DNA from: Pseudomonadota bacterium
Lineage (GTDB): Bacteria > Desulfobacterota > Desulfobacteria > Desulfobacterales > Desulfobacteraceae
Length of the DNA stretch: 64,000 bases
Direction of reading: 5' to 3'
Assembly: GCA_018821535.1 (NCBI GenBank)
Contig: JAHJLV010000001.1
Coordinates: 84,777 to 148,776, forward strand
Shown here one piece after another: positions 1-8,583 of the stretch. The notes below the pieces were generated by a model. It worked only from the letters and a program-made list of their open reading frames with translations, was not told where the DNA came from and made no database searches. Both the position numbers and the translations under genes were made by a program. Position 1 is the first letter of the stretch; every line of letters starts with the position of its first letter.

Positions 1-212
1 TCCCAGTGGGTTGTGCAAATGCATATTTGACCCTTCAAGAAAACACCTGGATTCTTTATTATCATTCTCAAGTATACACCCCAAGTTCAGAACAAGGTAT
101 TCGTTATAATGATCCGGCATTTAAATTTGAATGGCCAGCAAAGCCTATGGTGATATCTGAGAAAGATCTTAATTATTCTGATTTCGATCGGAAAATTTAT
201 GGAATTGATTAG
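1..212 (+). CDS. RmlC-type dTDP-4-dehydrorhamnose 3,5-epimerase family protein, 3' end only
   Basis: Only the last ~70 codons are in the window; the frame is open to the left edge, so the start lies upstream. The visible part contains SEQGIRYNDP and a following 'EWP...ISEKD' stretch, which match the C-terminal signature of the RmlC/RfbC cupin epimerase family (usual form SE.GIRWNDP...EWP...LS.KD). Family members epimerise C3/C5 of a nucleotide-linked 4-keto-6-deoxy sugar. The nucleotide carrier (dTDP or CDP) cannot be told from this fragment. The SDR gene that follows 9 bp later fits the usual role of reducing the 4-keto product. The active-site His and Tyr are outside the window. Confidence 0.85.
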   Translation, partial: PVGCANAYLTLQENTWILYYHSQVYTPSSEQGIRYNDPAFKFEWPAKPMVISEKDLNYSDFDRKIYGID

Positions 213-221
213 AGTTTCAAG

Positions 222-1106
222 ATGCGAGTTTTAATAACAGGAGCGTCGGGTTTTATCGGAAAACAGTTACTCCCTTTGTTAAGAAAACACGAAGTGCTTA
301 TTCTATCAAGAACTATCGTGGATACAGTTCGTGATAACTTCATCTGTTTGCGCAGTGATTTGGCGCAATTGGATACCATAAAAGAACAACTGTCATCATT
401 TAAACCTGAAGTTTGTATCCATTTGGCTTGGGAAGGATTACCTGACTATTCACTAAAAACATGCCATCATAATTTTAATATCAGTGTTAATTTGATAGAA
501 ATGATGGGAGATTTAGGATGCAGGAAAATTTTTATATCCGGTTCTTGTTGGGAATACGGTCATATTAGCGGAAAAGTCGCAGAGGAAGATACTCCTGGGA
601 AAACTGGTCTTTTTGCTTCGTTTAAAACTGCGTTGCGATTGGTTGCGGAAAGTATGGCGGATGATTATGGCTTTGAATTGGTATGGGGTAGAATTTTTTT
701 CGCATATGGTCCCGGTCAGCGACAAAATTCACTGATACCTGCTTGTATAAAAAATTTTAAAAATAATCAGCTGCCTGATATAAGAACCCCCTATGCTATT
801 AATGACTTTATACATATTAAAGATGTCGCACATTGTATATTAGCGCTGGTGGAAAACATAAATACCAAAGGAATATATAATATTGCCAGTGGCATTCCTG
901 TAACAATTTTAGATGTGGTTCACTTAATCGCGGATTTAATGGGAAAAACGTCTCTCTTGAGATTCAATATGGATAAAGAACAAGAATGCGGGTTTTGGGC
1001 GGATACATCATGCTTGCAAGAAGCTGTTCCAAATTTTATATCGACAAGCCTGTCTGATGGAATTAATCGCTTATTGGATGAATACGATAAAGATGGTGAA
1101 AAATAA
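222..1106 (+). CDS. NAD-dependent epimerase/dehydratase (extended SDR), possible 4-keto-sugar reductase
   Basis: Encodes a 294-aa extended SDR with an N-terminal nucleotide-binding GASGFIG motif (residues 7-13), the structural 'HLAW' strand near 68 and the Ser-containing SGSCWEYG segment near 106-113. The position of the catalytic YxxxK tyrosine reads F131-A-S-F-K135, so Phe seems to replace Tyr; the Lys is kept. It follows an RmlC-type epimerase by 9 bp, so by context it would act on a nucleotide-4-keto-deoxysugar as reductase or epimerase. The missing Tyr makes the exact reaction uncertain. The next gene starts directly after its stop, indicating one operon. Confidence 0.85.
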   Translation: MRVLITGASGFIGKQLLPLLRKHEVLILSRTIVDTVRDNFICLRSDLAQLDTIKEQLSSFKPEVCIHLAWEGLPDYSLKTCHHNFNISVNLIEMMGDLGCRKIFISGSCWEYGHISGKVAEEDTPGKTGLFASFKTALRLVAESMADDYGFELVWGRIFFAYGPGQRQNSLIPACIKNFKNNQLPDIRTPYAINDFIHIKDVAHCILALVENINTKGIYNIASGIPVTILDVVHLIADLMGKTSLLRFNMDKEQECGFWADTSCLQEAVPNFISTSLSDGINRLLDEYDKDGEK

Positions 1107-2174
1107 ATGAAAAAAATTTTGATTATTGGTGCGCAAGGGTATCTTGGCAGCCGTTTATCCGACTATCTGCTTAAAAGAGGTTATTTATGCACCGGGCTGG
1201 ACACGGGCTTCTTTAAAAATGGAGTGTTGTTCGAACCACATCCAATTGAAATCATAAAAAAGGATGCTCGAACTATAGAACCCAAAGATTTAAAAGGGTT
1301 TGATATTGTTTTAATGTTAGCTGGAATTTCAAATGATCCATTTGGTAATTTGAAAGCCGATGTGATATATGATCCGACTTTTGATTATGCAATTAAAATT
1401 GCCAGATTTTGTAAACAGCAGGGGATTAGGTACATTTTCCCTTCTAGCTGCTCAGTATATGGTATCGGGCAGGGGCAATTAGACGAGAATAGTGAAGTTA
1501 ATCCTCAAACTCATTATTCAATTAATAAAGTTCAAATCGAACAAGCGTTAATCAAAATAAGTGATAAAAATTTTTCACCTATTGCATTGCGTTTGGCAAC
1601 TGTTTTTGGAATTTCGCCAAGAATGCGGTTTGATATTGTCATTAATATGCTATGCGGGTTAGCTCTGACAGAAAATAAAATTATTCTTAACTCCAACGGA
1701 GAGGCATGGAGGCCCCATTTACATATCGAAGATGTGTGCGAGGCTTTTAGATGCTGTATTGATTGGGATTATCAAGATGGGGCTTTGATGGTGCTTAATG
1801 TGGGAAGGAATGATAATAATTGGAAAATTATTGATATTGCCAAGATCATCCAAAAGCAGATAAGCGGATGTGAACTTGAATTTTTACATGAAACGAATAG
1901 TAATTTAAAGAATGATTTGGTTAAAGATAGAAAAATACAGGACGGTGTTGATACACGCACATATCAGGTCAGTTTTGATAAAATCAATGAAATTCTTCCT
2001 GGATTTGAAGCCAAGTGGCATGTTGAGCAGGGGATTATAGACTTGCTTGATAACTTGAAACACTGGAATGTCAATGATGCTAAATTTAAACAGCGTGATT
2101 TCTATCGTCTTCAACAATTAGAATTCCTACACCAGACCAAACAAATCAGCGATGATTTATTCTGGACGATTTAA
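1107..2174 (+). CDS. NAD-dependent epimerase/dehydratase (extended SDR)
   Basis: Encodes 355 aa. The Rossmann motif GAQGYLG is at residues 8-14, SSCSVYG supplies the catalytic Ser, and HYSINK holds a canonical Tyr-x3-Lys pair. A C-terminal substrate domain contains 'RPHLHIEDV', typical of nucleotide-sugar epimerases and dehydratases. The start codon directly abuts the stop of the previous SDR (TAAATG), so the two are probably translated together. It likely modifies the same activated sugar. Sequence alone does not decide between 4-epimerase, 4-reductase and dehydratase. Confidence 0.87.
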   Translation: MKKILIIGAQGYLGSRLSDYLLKRGYLCTGLDTGFFKNGVLFEPHPIEIIKKDARTIEPKDLKGFDIVLMLAGISNDPFGNLKADVIYDPTFDYAIKIARFCKQQGIRYIFPSSCSVYGIGQGQLDENSEVNPQTHYSINKVQIEQALIKISDKNFSPIALRLATVFGISPRMRFDIVINMLCGLALTENKIILNSNGEAWRPHLHIEDVCEAFRCCIDWDYQDGALMVLNVGRNDNNWKIIDIAKIIQKQISGCELEFLHETNSNLKNDLVKDRKIQDGVDTRTYQVSFDKINEILPGFEAKWHVEQGIIDLLDNLKHWNVNDAKFKQRDFYRLQQLEFLHQTKQISDDLFWTI

Positions 2175-2220
2175 GAAGACATTATACGGTTACTGACTAT
2201 TATTCCGACATTTTTTTAAA

Positions 2221-2706
2221 ATGAAAACTGAAAACATAAAAATTCCCCAATTATCCGAAAAAGAGATTATAGAACATTTCCAAAACGCAAGTGGCTCCGG
2301 ACGGCAGCGGTATCCGAAAATATTGCATGAGCCCGGGAGTGAGTTCAATAGAGTTTTTAATTTTATGAAAAAAGACTCTTATATGCAACCTCATCTCCAT
2401 CCGGGAGAAGAAAAAATTGAAAAGATGTACTTAATTAAAGGCGCTTTTGCTGTCCTTTTTTTTGATAATGAAGGTCACATAAAGCGTATTGTAAAATTAG
2501 AGAAAAAGAAGAAAACATCTATCGAGATCCCCGCTTTTGAATGGCATACATATGTGATGCTGTCTGATGAAGTAATTACTTATGAAACAATGATGGGAAA
2601 ATACAATCCTGAGACATGGAAAAAACTTGCTATCTGGGCGCCTGCTGAAAATACCAAGGAAAGCAAAGACTATCTTAACTGGTTGAAGCAGATGGCTTTG
2701 GAATAA
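2221..2706 (+). CDS. wbuC: WbuC-family cupin-fold metalloprotein
   Basis: Encodes 161 aa, the normal length for WbuC. Cupin motif 1 is visible as QPHLHPGEEKIEKMYLIKG (H58, H60, E63/E64, G74) and a second motif His lies in 'EWHTYVML' near residue 109, consistent with one metal site. WbuC proteins are recurrent in O-antigen and capsule clusters, but their reaction is not established; a role as a sugar isomerase or epimerase is only assumed. The gene sits 46 bp after an SDR and 35 bp before a CmcI-type methyltransferase. No strong Shine-Dalgarno sequence is visible before this ATG. Confidence 0.85.
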   Translation: MKTENIKIPQLSEKEIIEHFQNASGSGRQRYPKILHEPGSEFNRVFNFMKKDSYMQPHLHPGEEKIEKMYLIKGAFAVLFFDNEGHIKRIVKLEKKKKTSIEIPAFEWHTYVMLSDEVITYETMMGKYNPETWKKLAIWAPAENTKESKDYLNWLKQMALE

Positions 2707-2741
2707 ATTAGAAATATTTTAAAGAATTAAAGAAGGATGTT

Positions 2742-3452
2742 ATGAAAATAACAGTAAACAATTATAAAGATGTTGATATCTATTCAAAAGAGGGTTTTGA
2801 ACTCCTTTCCGAGCTTTGGCTTAAGGTTTATGCCCATAACAAATTAACCCATCAGGTGAGCTGGATGGGAATTCCGATTATCCAGGTTGCTGAAGATATC
2901 ATTATGATGCAGGAATTGATATGGAAGATCAAACCCGATGTCATTATTGAATGTGGAGTGGCCCATGGTGGAAGTTTAATTTTTTATTCTTCATTGATGG
3001 AACTCATAGGTAATGGGCGAGTGATTGGTGTGGATGTGGAAATCAGACCGCATAACCGGATTGCGATTGAGAGTCATTCTATGGCAACTCGGATAACCCT
3101 CATCGAAGGCAGTTCAATAGCAATGGAGACGCTTAAAAAAGTGGAATCATTAGTGCAAGCCAATGAAAAGGTTATGGTGGTTCTCGATTCAAACCATTCA
3201 ACAGATCATGTGGCTAAAGAACTTGAGCTATATCATAAATTTGTCACACCAGAGAGCTACCTCGTTGCCATGGATGGGGCCCAGGCTTTCGTGTGGGATA
3301 TTCCAAATGGTAAAAAAGAATGGAAAACAGATAATCCACTTTTAGCTATTGAATCGTTTATGAAGGACAATGAAATGTTCGAAATAGATGAGCATTATAC
3401 ACGGTTGAAGGTGACAGCTAACCCCAAAGGATTTTTGAAAAGACTTAAATAA
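2742..3452 (+). CDS. Cephalosporin-hydroxylase (CmcI)/rhamnosyl O-methyltransferase family protein
   Basis: Encodes 236 aa preceded by a good ribosome site (AAGAAGGA, 7-8 bp before ATG). The SAM-binding glycine loop reads ECGVAHGGS (residues 70-78), with the acidic strand-2 residue in VIGVDVE (about 95-100). A later VVLDSNHSTDHV segment supplies the Asp/His residues seen in the metal-dependent CmcI fold. Despite the CmcI name, members in polysaccharide clusters are thought to be sugar O-methyltransferases, so a methyl decoration of the glycan is the likely role. Substrate is unknown. Confidence 0.82.
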   Translation: MKITVNNYKDVDIYSKEGFELLSELWLKVYAHNKLTHQVSWMGIPIIQVAEDIIMMQELIWKIKPDVIIECGVAHGGSLIFYSSLMELIGNGRVIGVDVEIRPHNRIAIESHSMATRITLIEGSSIAMETLKKVESLVQANEKVMVVLDSNHSTDHVAKELELYHKFVTPESYLVAMDGAQAFVWDIPNGKKEWKTDNPLLAIESFMKDNEMFEIDEHYTRLKVTANPKGFLKRLK

Positions 3453-3499
3453 GGTTTGCGAATGATTTTTGACCTGACGCTTAAAGATAAGGAGTAAAT

Positions 3500-4309
3500 G
3501 TGGATATTCAGACAAGTCACATATGTAACCTGCTCAGTCTTGAATTAATAGCTGAATATTATAGTGTAGAGGCTTCATTATTGAAACAATATTATACAGA
3601 GCTTTATGACGATACTGTTTTTATAAATGCGCTGAATAGAAAGATAGAAGACTGTCAGCCGTTTTATTCAGAAGGCCTTTTTTCCAGGAAGGATATTGAT
3701 ACTGTCGACTGGTTTGGTAATCAGAGAATTTCACTGTATGTTCTTATCCGGCTTTTAAAACCTGAGTTGTGTGTTGAAACTGGTGTCTTTTATGGTGGGA
3801 CAACAGCCTTTATTCTTAATGCGATTTCTAAAAATAAAACCGGACGGCTCATTTCCATAGATTTACCGGGAAACAATGAAGAACAAATGAATTATGCTCG
3901 ACATTCAAATGTCGGCTGCAGTGAGATAATCCCTGATGGTCTTAGAACTGGGTTTATTGTGCCTGATTATTTGAAGGATTCTTGGGAACTGAAATTAGAT
4001 GACAGCAGGGAAGTTATTCCTCAATTAGTTGAACCGGTTGGATTCTTCTCTCATGACAGTGAACACAGCCATGATTTTATTTTAAGTGAATTAAATCTTG
4101 TTAAAGCGAAATTAAGTCAAAATGCAACTATCTTTGCTGATGATGTAAACTGGTCCAATGGTTTTTTGGAGTTTTGTGTAAAAGAAAAACTGTATCCTTT
4201 GTTTTTGACGGATAATGGCAAAGGTTCTCTGAAAATGAGACTGGGTATGACCTGGATGAACCATCCGAACAATGGCAAACAGGAAGTAACGGGTAGCAGT
4301 ACAAAGTAA
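3500..4309 (+). CDS. Class I SAM-dependent methyltransferase-like protein (Methyltransf_24 type)
   Basis: Encodes 269 aa. The start is GTG at 3500, chosen because AAGGAG lies 5 bp upstream; the overlapping ATG at 3498 is in another frame and soon hits a stop. CVETGVFYGGTTAF (residues 91-104) is a SAM-loop motif, SIDLPG follows as strand 2, and FSHDSEHSHDF near residue 185 resembles the Asp/His pattern of the Methyltransf_24 group. The first 85 residues are helical and not recognised. Its stop overlaps the next start (TAATG), coupling it to the transketolase pair. Probably a sugar or small-molecule methyltransferase. Confidence 0.75.
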   Translation: MDIQTSHICNLLSLELIAEYYSVEASLLKQYYTELYDDTVFINALNRKIEDCQPFYSEGLFSRKDIDTVDWFGNQRISLYVLIRLLKPELCVETGVFYGGTTAFILNAISKNKTGRLISIDLPGNNEEQMNYARHSNVGCSEIIPDGLRTGFIVPDYLKDSWELKLDDSREVIPQLVEPVGFFSHDSEHSHDFILSELNLVKAKLSQNATIFADDVNWSNGFLEFCVKEKLYPLFLTDNGKGSLKMRLGMTWMNHPNNGKQEVTGSSTK

Positions 4310-5118
4310 TGCATTGGGATAATACCATGAGTTCAGCGGCAGAAATCAGAAAAAGAATATTAAGAATTATACATCAATCCAGAGCGTCGCACATTGGGTC
4401 ATCTCTATCTGTGGTCGAAATTTTGAACGCTATTTACAGCATTGTCGATTTGAAGAAGATACTTTTACAACAAAATGACCGCGACAGGGTTATCCTGAGC
4501 AAAGGCCATGCTGCTGCAGCTCTGTATGCTGTATTGAACCATTATGGTTTGATGGATGATAAAACACTCGATACCTATTATCAAAATAATTCGGTACTGG
4601 GTGGACATGTTTCGCATTCGGTTAATTGTGTCGAACATTCGACAGGTGCCTTGGGCCATGGGCTTGCTGTGGGTGTTGGGATGGCAGTGGGATTGCGATC
4701 GAAAAAACTGAATGGCCGGGTGTTCGTTGTGACAGGTGATGGTGAAATGCATGAAGGGAGTAACTGGGAGTCTCTTATGCTTGCTGGTCATTTAAGACTG
4801 GGAAACTTGTGTGTTCTGGTGGATAATAATAAGCTGGGTGGTGTCGGGCCCACTAAAAATTGCTGTAGCCTTGATTCTCTGAGTGACAAATTTAAAGCAT
4901 TCGGAATAGAAGGCTACAATGTGGACGGACATTCGGAAAAGGAAATTACAGATATTTTACATTACACTTCAAAAAATGATAAGCCGGTTGGCATTGTCTG
5001 TCATACAGTAAAGGGTAAGGGTGTATCATTTATGGAACATGAAAATGTCTGGCACTATCGCCCCCCTGATAAGGAAGCCTATGATATGGCTATCAAAGAA
5101 ATTGAAAAAGAAAACTAA
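4309..5118 (+). CDS. Transketolase, N-terminal (thiamine-diphosphate-binding) subunit
   Basis: Encodes 269 aa, the size of the split-type N-terminal transketolase subunit. SRASHIGSSLS, ILSKGHAAAALYAVL and GHVSH are canonical substrate and TPP contacts, and the TPP/Mg motif runs GDGEMHEGSNWE...VDNN. It needs the following gene for a full enzyme. ATG at 4309 overlaps the previous stop; an in-frame ATG at 4327 is an alternative start. Split transketolases inside polysaccharide loci are not the housekeeping pentose-phosphate enzyme by context; they may move a two-carbon unit onto a sugar intermediate or supply a sugar phosphate. That role is inferred. Confidence 0.9.
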   Translation: MHWDNTMSSAAEIRKRILRIIHQSRASHIGSSLSVVEILNAIYSIVDLKKILLQQNDRDRVILSKGHAAAALYAVLNHYGLMDDKTLDTYYQNNSVLGGHVSHSVNCVEHSTGALGHGLAVGVGMAVGLRSKKLNGRVFVVTGDGEMHEGSNWESLMLAGHLRLGNLCVLVDNNKLGGVGPTKNCCSLDSLSDKFKAFGIEGYNVDGHSEKEITDILHYTSKNDKPVGIVCHTVKGKGVSFMEHENVWHYRPPDKEAYDMAIKEIEKEN

Positions 5119-5120
5119 AT

Positions 5121-6032
5121 ATGCGAAATGTTTTTTTTGATATATTAAAAAAATATATGCGGAAAGACAAAACATTATTTTTGGTTACCGCTGATATGGG
5201 ACTTGGGTTGCTTGATTCATTTGAAGAAGAATTTCCAGATAGATTTTTAAATGTAGGTATTGCAGAGCAAAATATGGTCGGGGTCTGCGCCGGTCTCTGT
5301 AATCTGGGCTTTAAACCCTTTTGTTATACAATCTCAAATTTTTTAATACAACGGTGTTTCGAACAAATCAGAAATGATGTTTGCATGCATAAATATCCAA
5401 TTACTTTGGTTGGAACCTCCACCGGTTTTGATAATGGGCTGCTGGGGGCGACGCACCAGGTTCTTGACGACATCGGGTGCCTTAAAGCGCTTCCGAATAT
5501 GGCCATATATTCTCCAGCAACCAACAATATCATCGAACCTATTTTAAAAGAAATATTTTCTAACAAAGGGCCGGCTTATGTTAGAATCGGTAAATCCAGC
5601 ATAGATTTGCCAAGAAACAGCAATAACATCAACTTTTTTATAACAGAGAAACCAACAGCAAACATTTTGCTTGTTACCCACGGTACAAGCCTGAAAAATT
5701 GTATGGATGCTGCTGATAAAATAAAAGACACAGATATTTATTGCATAAATAAAATAAAACCCATGGACAAACTCTTTGCCGAATTTGTGAGAAAATACAA
5801 TGACATCATTGTGATTGAAGATCATTTTGGATCATCTGGACTTTATAACTCCATTTGTCAGAATTTATGTGAAAATGATTTGCAGGATTTAAAAATATAC
5901 TCATTAAGTCCATCTGATAATTATGAAGAAGTGGTTGGGGACAGTGATTATTTTGCTGATAAATTCGGTTATTCCAGTTTGAAAATTAAGGATCTTGTTA
6001 AAAAGATCCAACAGAAAAGGTATGATGATTGA
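5121..6032 (+). CDS. Transketolase, C-terminal subunit
   Basis: Encodes 303 aa and starts 2 bp after the N-terminal subunit stop. The pyrimidine-binding domain carries the conserved catalytic Glu in NVGIAEQNMVG (about residues 48-58), followed by a long Phe/Tyr-rich stretch that contacts the TPP ring. A C-terminal transketolase domain follows (ILLVTHGTSL near residue 185). Together with the preceding gene it makes a complete split transketolase that would work as a heterotetramer. Its end overlaps the start of the next gene by 11 bp. Confidence 0.9.
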   Translation: MRNVFFDILKKYMRKDKTLFLVTADMGLGLLDSFEEEFPDRFLNVGIAEQNMVGVCAGLCNLGFKPFCYTISNFLIQRCFEQIRNDVCMHKYPITLVGTSTGFDNGLLGATHQVLDDIGCLKALPNMAIYSPATNNIIEPILKEIFSNKGPAYVRIGKSSIDLPRNSNNINFFITEKPTANILLVTHGTSLKNCMDAADKIKDTDIYCINKIKPMDKLFAEFVRKYNDIIVIEDHFGSSGLYNSICQNLCENDLQDLKIYSLSPSDNYEEVVGDSDYFADKFGYSSLKIKDLVKKIQQKRYDD

Positions 6033-7398
6033 TATAAATGACAAAAAAAAGTTGATTGAAAAAATTAATCTTCTTGGACCCTGGACCCATGGTTATTTCG
6101 AATTGGGAAACGGTATCGTTATAGAAGATAACGATGATATCCAAAAACCACGGCTGTTGAAATTCAAAAAATATTTTAAAGAGATAATCCGTAGCCATTA
6201 CCAGAAAGAAACGCTTGAAGATAAAACTTTATGCGAAATAGGTTGCTATACAGGCTATTTTGTATTCGAGATGCTAAAGTGTTTCAACTTCATGAAGGTC
6301 ACCGGCCTTGAGCCTAGAGAGAGAAATCTCGCCAAAGCTAGGTTTATCAAACAACTTTTTGAACTCAGTGACCAGAAGTTCGAGCTAAGGGAGTATGATA
6401 TTCTCAACTCTGGTCCAACCACCGAAAAATATGATGTCGTTTTGATGCCTGGCGTTTTGCATCATTTGGACAATCATCTAAATGCATTGCAAAATTTGTA
6501 TAGCATGACCCGTGAACTTTGTATCATAGAGACACTCGTCCTACCTGGGGAGCTTAACAACGATCAATCGCGAAAATACTTAGAGCTGAAAGACAGTTTC
6601 TATAAGGATAACCATGATTATTTTGGATTAGTCGGATACAAGTATGAGTCTGGTGATCTGGACGGATCTGCAGTTCGGGGCGGAATTGTCGCTGTCCCTA
6701 CCGTAAAAGCTTTGATGATGATGTTAAAGCATGTCGGCTTCGATGATATTGAAATATATAAGTCCGAAGAAGACCTTAAAAAGGAGATTTACCATCCAAA
6801 TCTATACCGTAATACCACGGGGGTTATTATTAGTTGCACCAAACGCAAGACAAAGAATGAGAAAAATCTGATCACGGCCAATAAACTGAACATAGAAAAG
6901 AATGAAATTTATACCAGTCTACCTTATAGTATTATAGCGGAAGTCTATGCCTATACAGTCGGGAAAAAACAAATTAACGAACTTGCGGATATCTCCAGAT
7001 GGGTTGTGGTAAGCCAAGAACAATATAGCACGCCTGAAGGGGATGTGGCTTGGAAACAATTGGGCGGAGAAACCGATTTGTCAATAGATGAACTATGCAT
7101 TATAGCAACGTTGAAACATGCGTTTGAGCAAAAAGTTGCATTCGAGTACGCCAAAGCCTTGTATCAGAAGGAGTGTATAGAAGATTGTTTATCAATTTTA
7201 AAAAAATTGATAACAGTTTGTAATTTGGATTGGCGCACTGTTTATAGGACGTATTTCCTATTATCTTTGATTTATTATGATAGACAAGAATATAACAATA
7301 GTAGCGATTATCTGGAAAAGTCATTAAGGGCATACCCAAATTTTTTATTGGCTAAGAACTTCAGTGAAAAATTATCAGATAAAATTCGCTGCACCTAA
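6022..7398 (+). CDS. SAM-dependent methyltransferase with helical repeat C-terminus
   Basis: Start chosen at ATG 6022 (458 aa), 8 bp behind an AAAAGG ribosome site and overlapping the transketolase stop; the frame stays open upstream from a TTG at 5995. The N-terminal half is a class I methyltransferase with LCEIGCYTGYFVFEML as SAM loop and a VLHHLDN segment, close in pattern to the tRNA-mo5U34/DUF1698 group. From about residue 275 on there is a separate region ending in two or three TPR-like helical hairpins (ALYQKECIEDCLSILKK and FLLSLIYYDRQEYNNSSDY). The repeat half may dock a partner or acceptor. Substrate unknown; a sugar methyltransferase fits the context. Confidence 0.75.
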   Translation: MMIDINDKKKLIEKINLLGPWTHGYFELGNGIVIEDNDDIQKPRLLKFKKYFKEIIRSHYQKETLEDKTLCEIGCYTGYFVFEMLKCFNFMKVTGLEPRERNLAKARFIKQLFELSDQKFELREYDILNSGPTTEKYDVVLMPGVLHHLDNHLNALQNLYSMTRELCIIETLVLPGELNNDQSRKYLELKDSFYKDNHDYFGLVGYKYESGDLDGSAVRGGIVAVPTVKALMMMLKHVGFDDIEIYKSEEDLKKEIYHPNLYRNTTGVIISCTKRKTKNEKNLITANKLNIEKNEIYTSLPYSIIAEVYAYTVGKKQINELADISRWVVVSQEQYSTPEGDVAWKQLGGETDLSIDELCIIATLKHAFEQKVAFEYAKALYQKECIEDCLSILKKLITVCNLDWRTVYRTYFLLSLIYYDRQEYNNSSDYLEKSLRAYPNFLLAKNFSEKLSDKIRCT

Positions 7399-7457
7399 AG
7401 AGTAAGTTCCGGATATAGTTCCAATACTAATTAATATATCTTAGACGAGAGGGGTCA

Positions 7458-8483
7458 ATGAAGGAGAGAATCGCGGTTGACAAGTATAGTAAGGCTCTTT
7501 TGCGCAAGGTGCCTGAGGATGTGCTTGCAGAAGAACTTGGTGAAAAATATACCGATTATCGAAAGCGTTGGCATGATGCACAAACATTCAAGGTGCGCAC
7601 ACCCTTCCCGATACATCTTGACATTGAACTTTCCTATAAGTGCAATCTTAAGTGTATTATGTGCCCCTATGGAGACCCAACTTATGTGCATCCCGCTTAC
7701 AAGGGACAAAGTCTTGATACATCGCGTATTAAAGAGATAATTAAAGAAGGAGTACCATTAGGCTTATCTGCTTTGCGCTATAATGGTCTCAGCGAGCCAT
7801 TGTTGGAAAAGTCGCTGGTCGAACTGATTCGATATGCTAAGGAAAATGGCATACTTGACATTTTCCTTACAACCAATGGCATGTTACTAAATAAAAAAAT
7901 GGCTATTGACCTGATAGAATCCGGTCTAACACACATTATGGTTTCCATTGATGCTGCCACAGCAGAAACCTATAACAAAATTAGAGTGGGTGGCAATTAT
8001 GAGCGGGTGGTAAAAAATGTAAATCGGTTTCTCGAAATTCGCGAAAATTTAGGCTCGCAGTTGCCTGTGTTCAGGTTAACTTACACAAAAATGCAGCCAA
8101 ATATAGGCGAGGTAAATGCCTTCGTTGATATGTGGAAAGACAAGGTCGATCATATTGCAATAGCCGGATATTTAAACAATATTCAGAATAAAGAGCAGAA
8201 CGACAATTTGGCTTGTACACCGTTGCGTCCATCTGCGCAAACGGAATTTCATTGCTGGCAACCATGGTCGCGCTGCACAATATTCTCAAATGGCGATGTA
8301 TTCCCGTGCTGCATGAATTATGGCAGGTCAACTCCTGTCGGGAATATATTCAAAGAAGACCTTACTTCAATTTGGCAATCGGATAGAGTTCGGTTTATTC
8401 AGGATATCAACCGTAAAGGCGAGTACTTCAAAGACCCAACTTGTAAAGCGTGCGTATCCAAACGAGATATTTTTGAAGCTTAA
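7458..8483 (+). CDS. Radical SAM protein with SPASM domain
   Basis: Encodes 341 aa with a GAGAGG ribosome site before ATG 7458. The radical SAM cluster is C62-x3-C66-x2-C69 in 'ELSYKCNLKCIMCPYG'. The C-terminal 80 residues hold a SPASM-type cysteine set (CTP..., CWQPW, C-T-I-F, PCCMNYG, CKAC) that should bind auxiliary iron-sulfur clusters. SPASM enzymes include sugar dehydrogenases/epimerases and peptide modifiers; next to sugar genes a carbohydrate-modifying role is likely, but no precursor peptide is seen nearby. Oxygen-sensitive chemistry fits an anaerobic host. Confidence 0.85.
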   Translation: MKERIAVDKYSKALLRKVPEDVLAEELGEKYTDYRKRWHDAQTFKVRTPFPIHLDIELSYKCNLKCIMCPYGDPTYVHPAYKGQSLDTSRIKEIIKEGVPLGLSALRYNGLSEPLLEKSLVELIRYAKENGILDIFLTTNGMLLNKKMAIDLIESGLTHIMVSIDAATAETYNKIRVGGNYERVVKNVNRFLEIRENLGSQLPVFRLTYTKMQPNIGEVNAFVDMWKDKVDHIAIAGYLNNIQNKEQNDNLACTPLRPSAQTEFHCWQPWSRCTIFSNGDVFPCCMNYGRSTPVGNIFKEDLTSIWQSDRVRFIQDINRKGEYFKDPTCKACVSKRDIFEA

Positions 8484-8583
8484 ATTAAGGCGATATAAAC
8501 CATTATTGTATTGATACTGGATCAACTCTTAAAATATTAATTTCATATTTCCATTGTTCGGAATTCAAACCAAGGAAGTGAAA

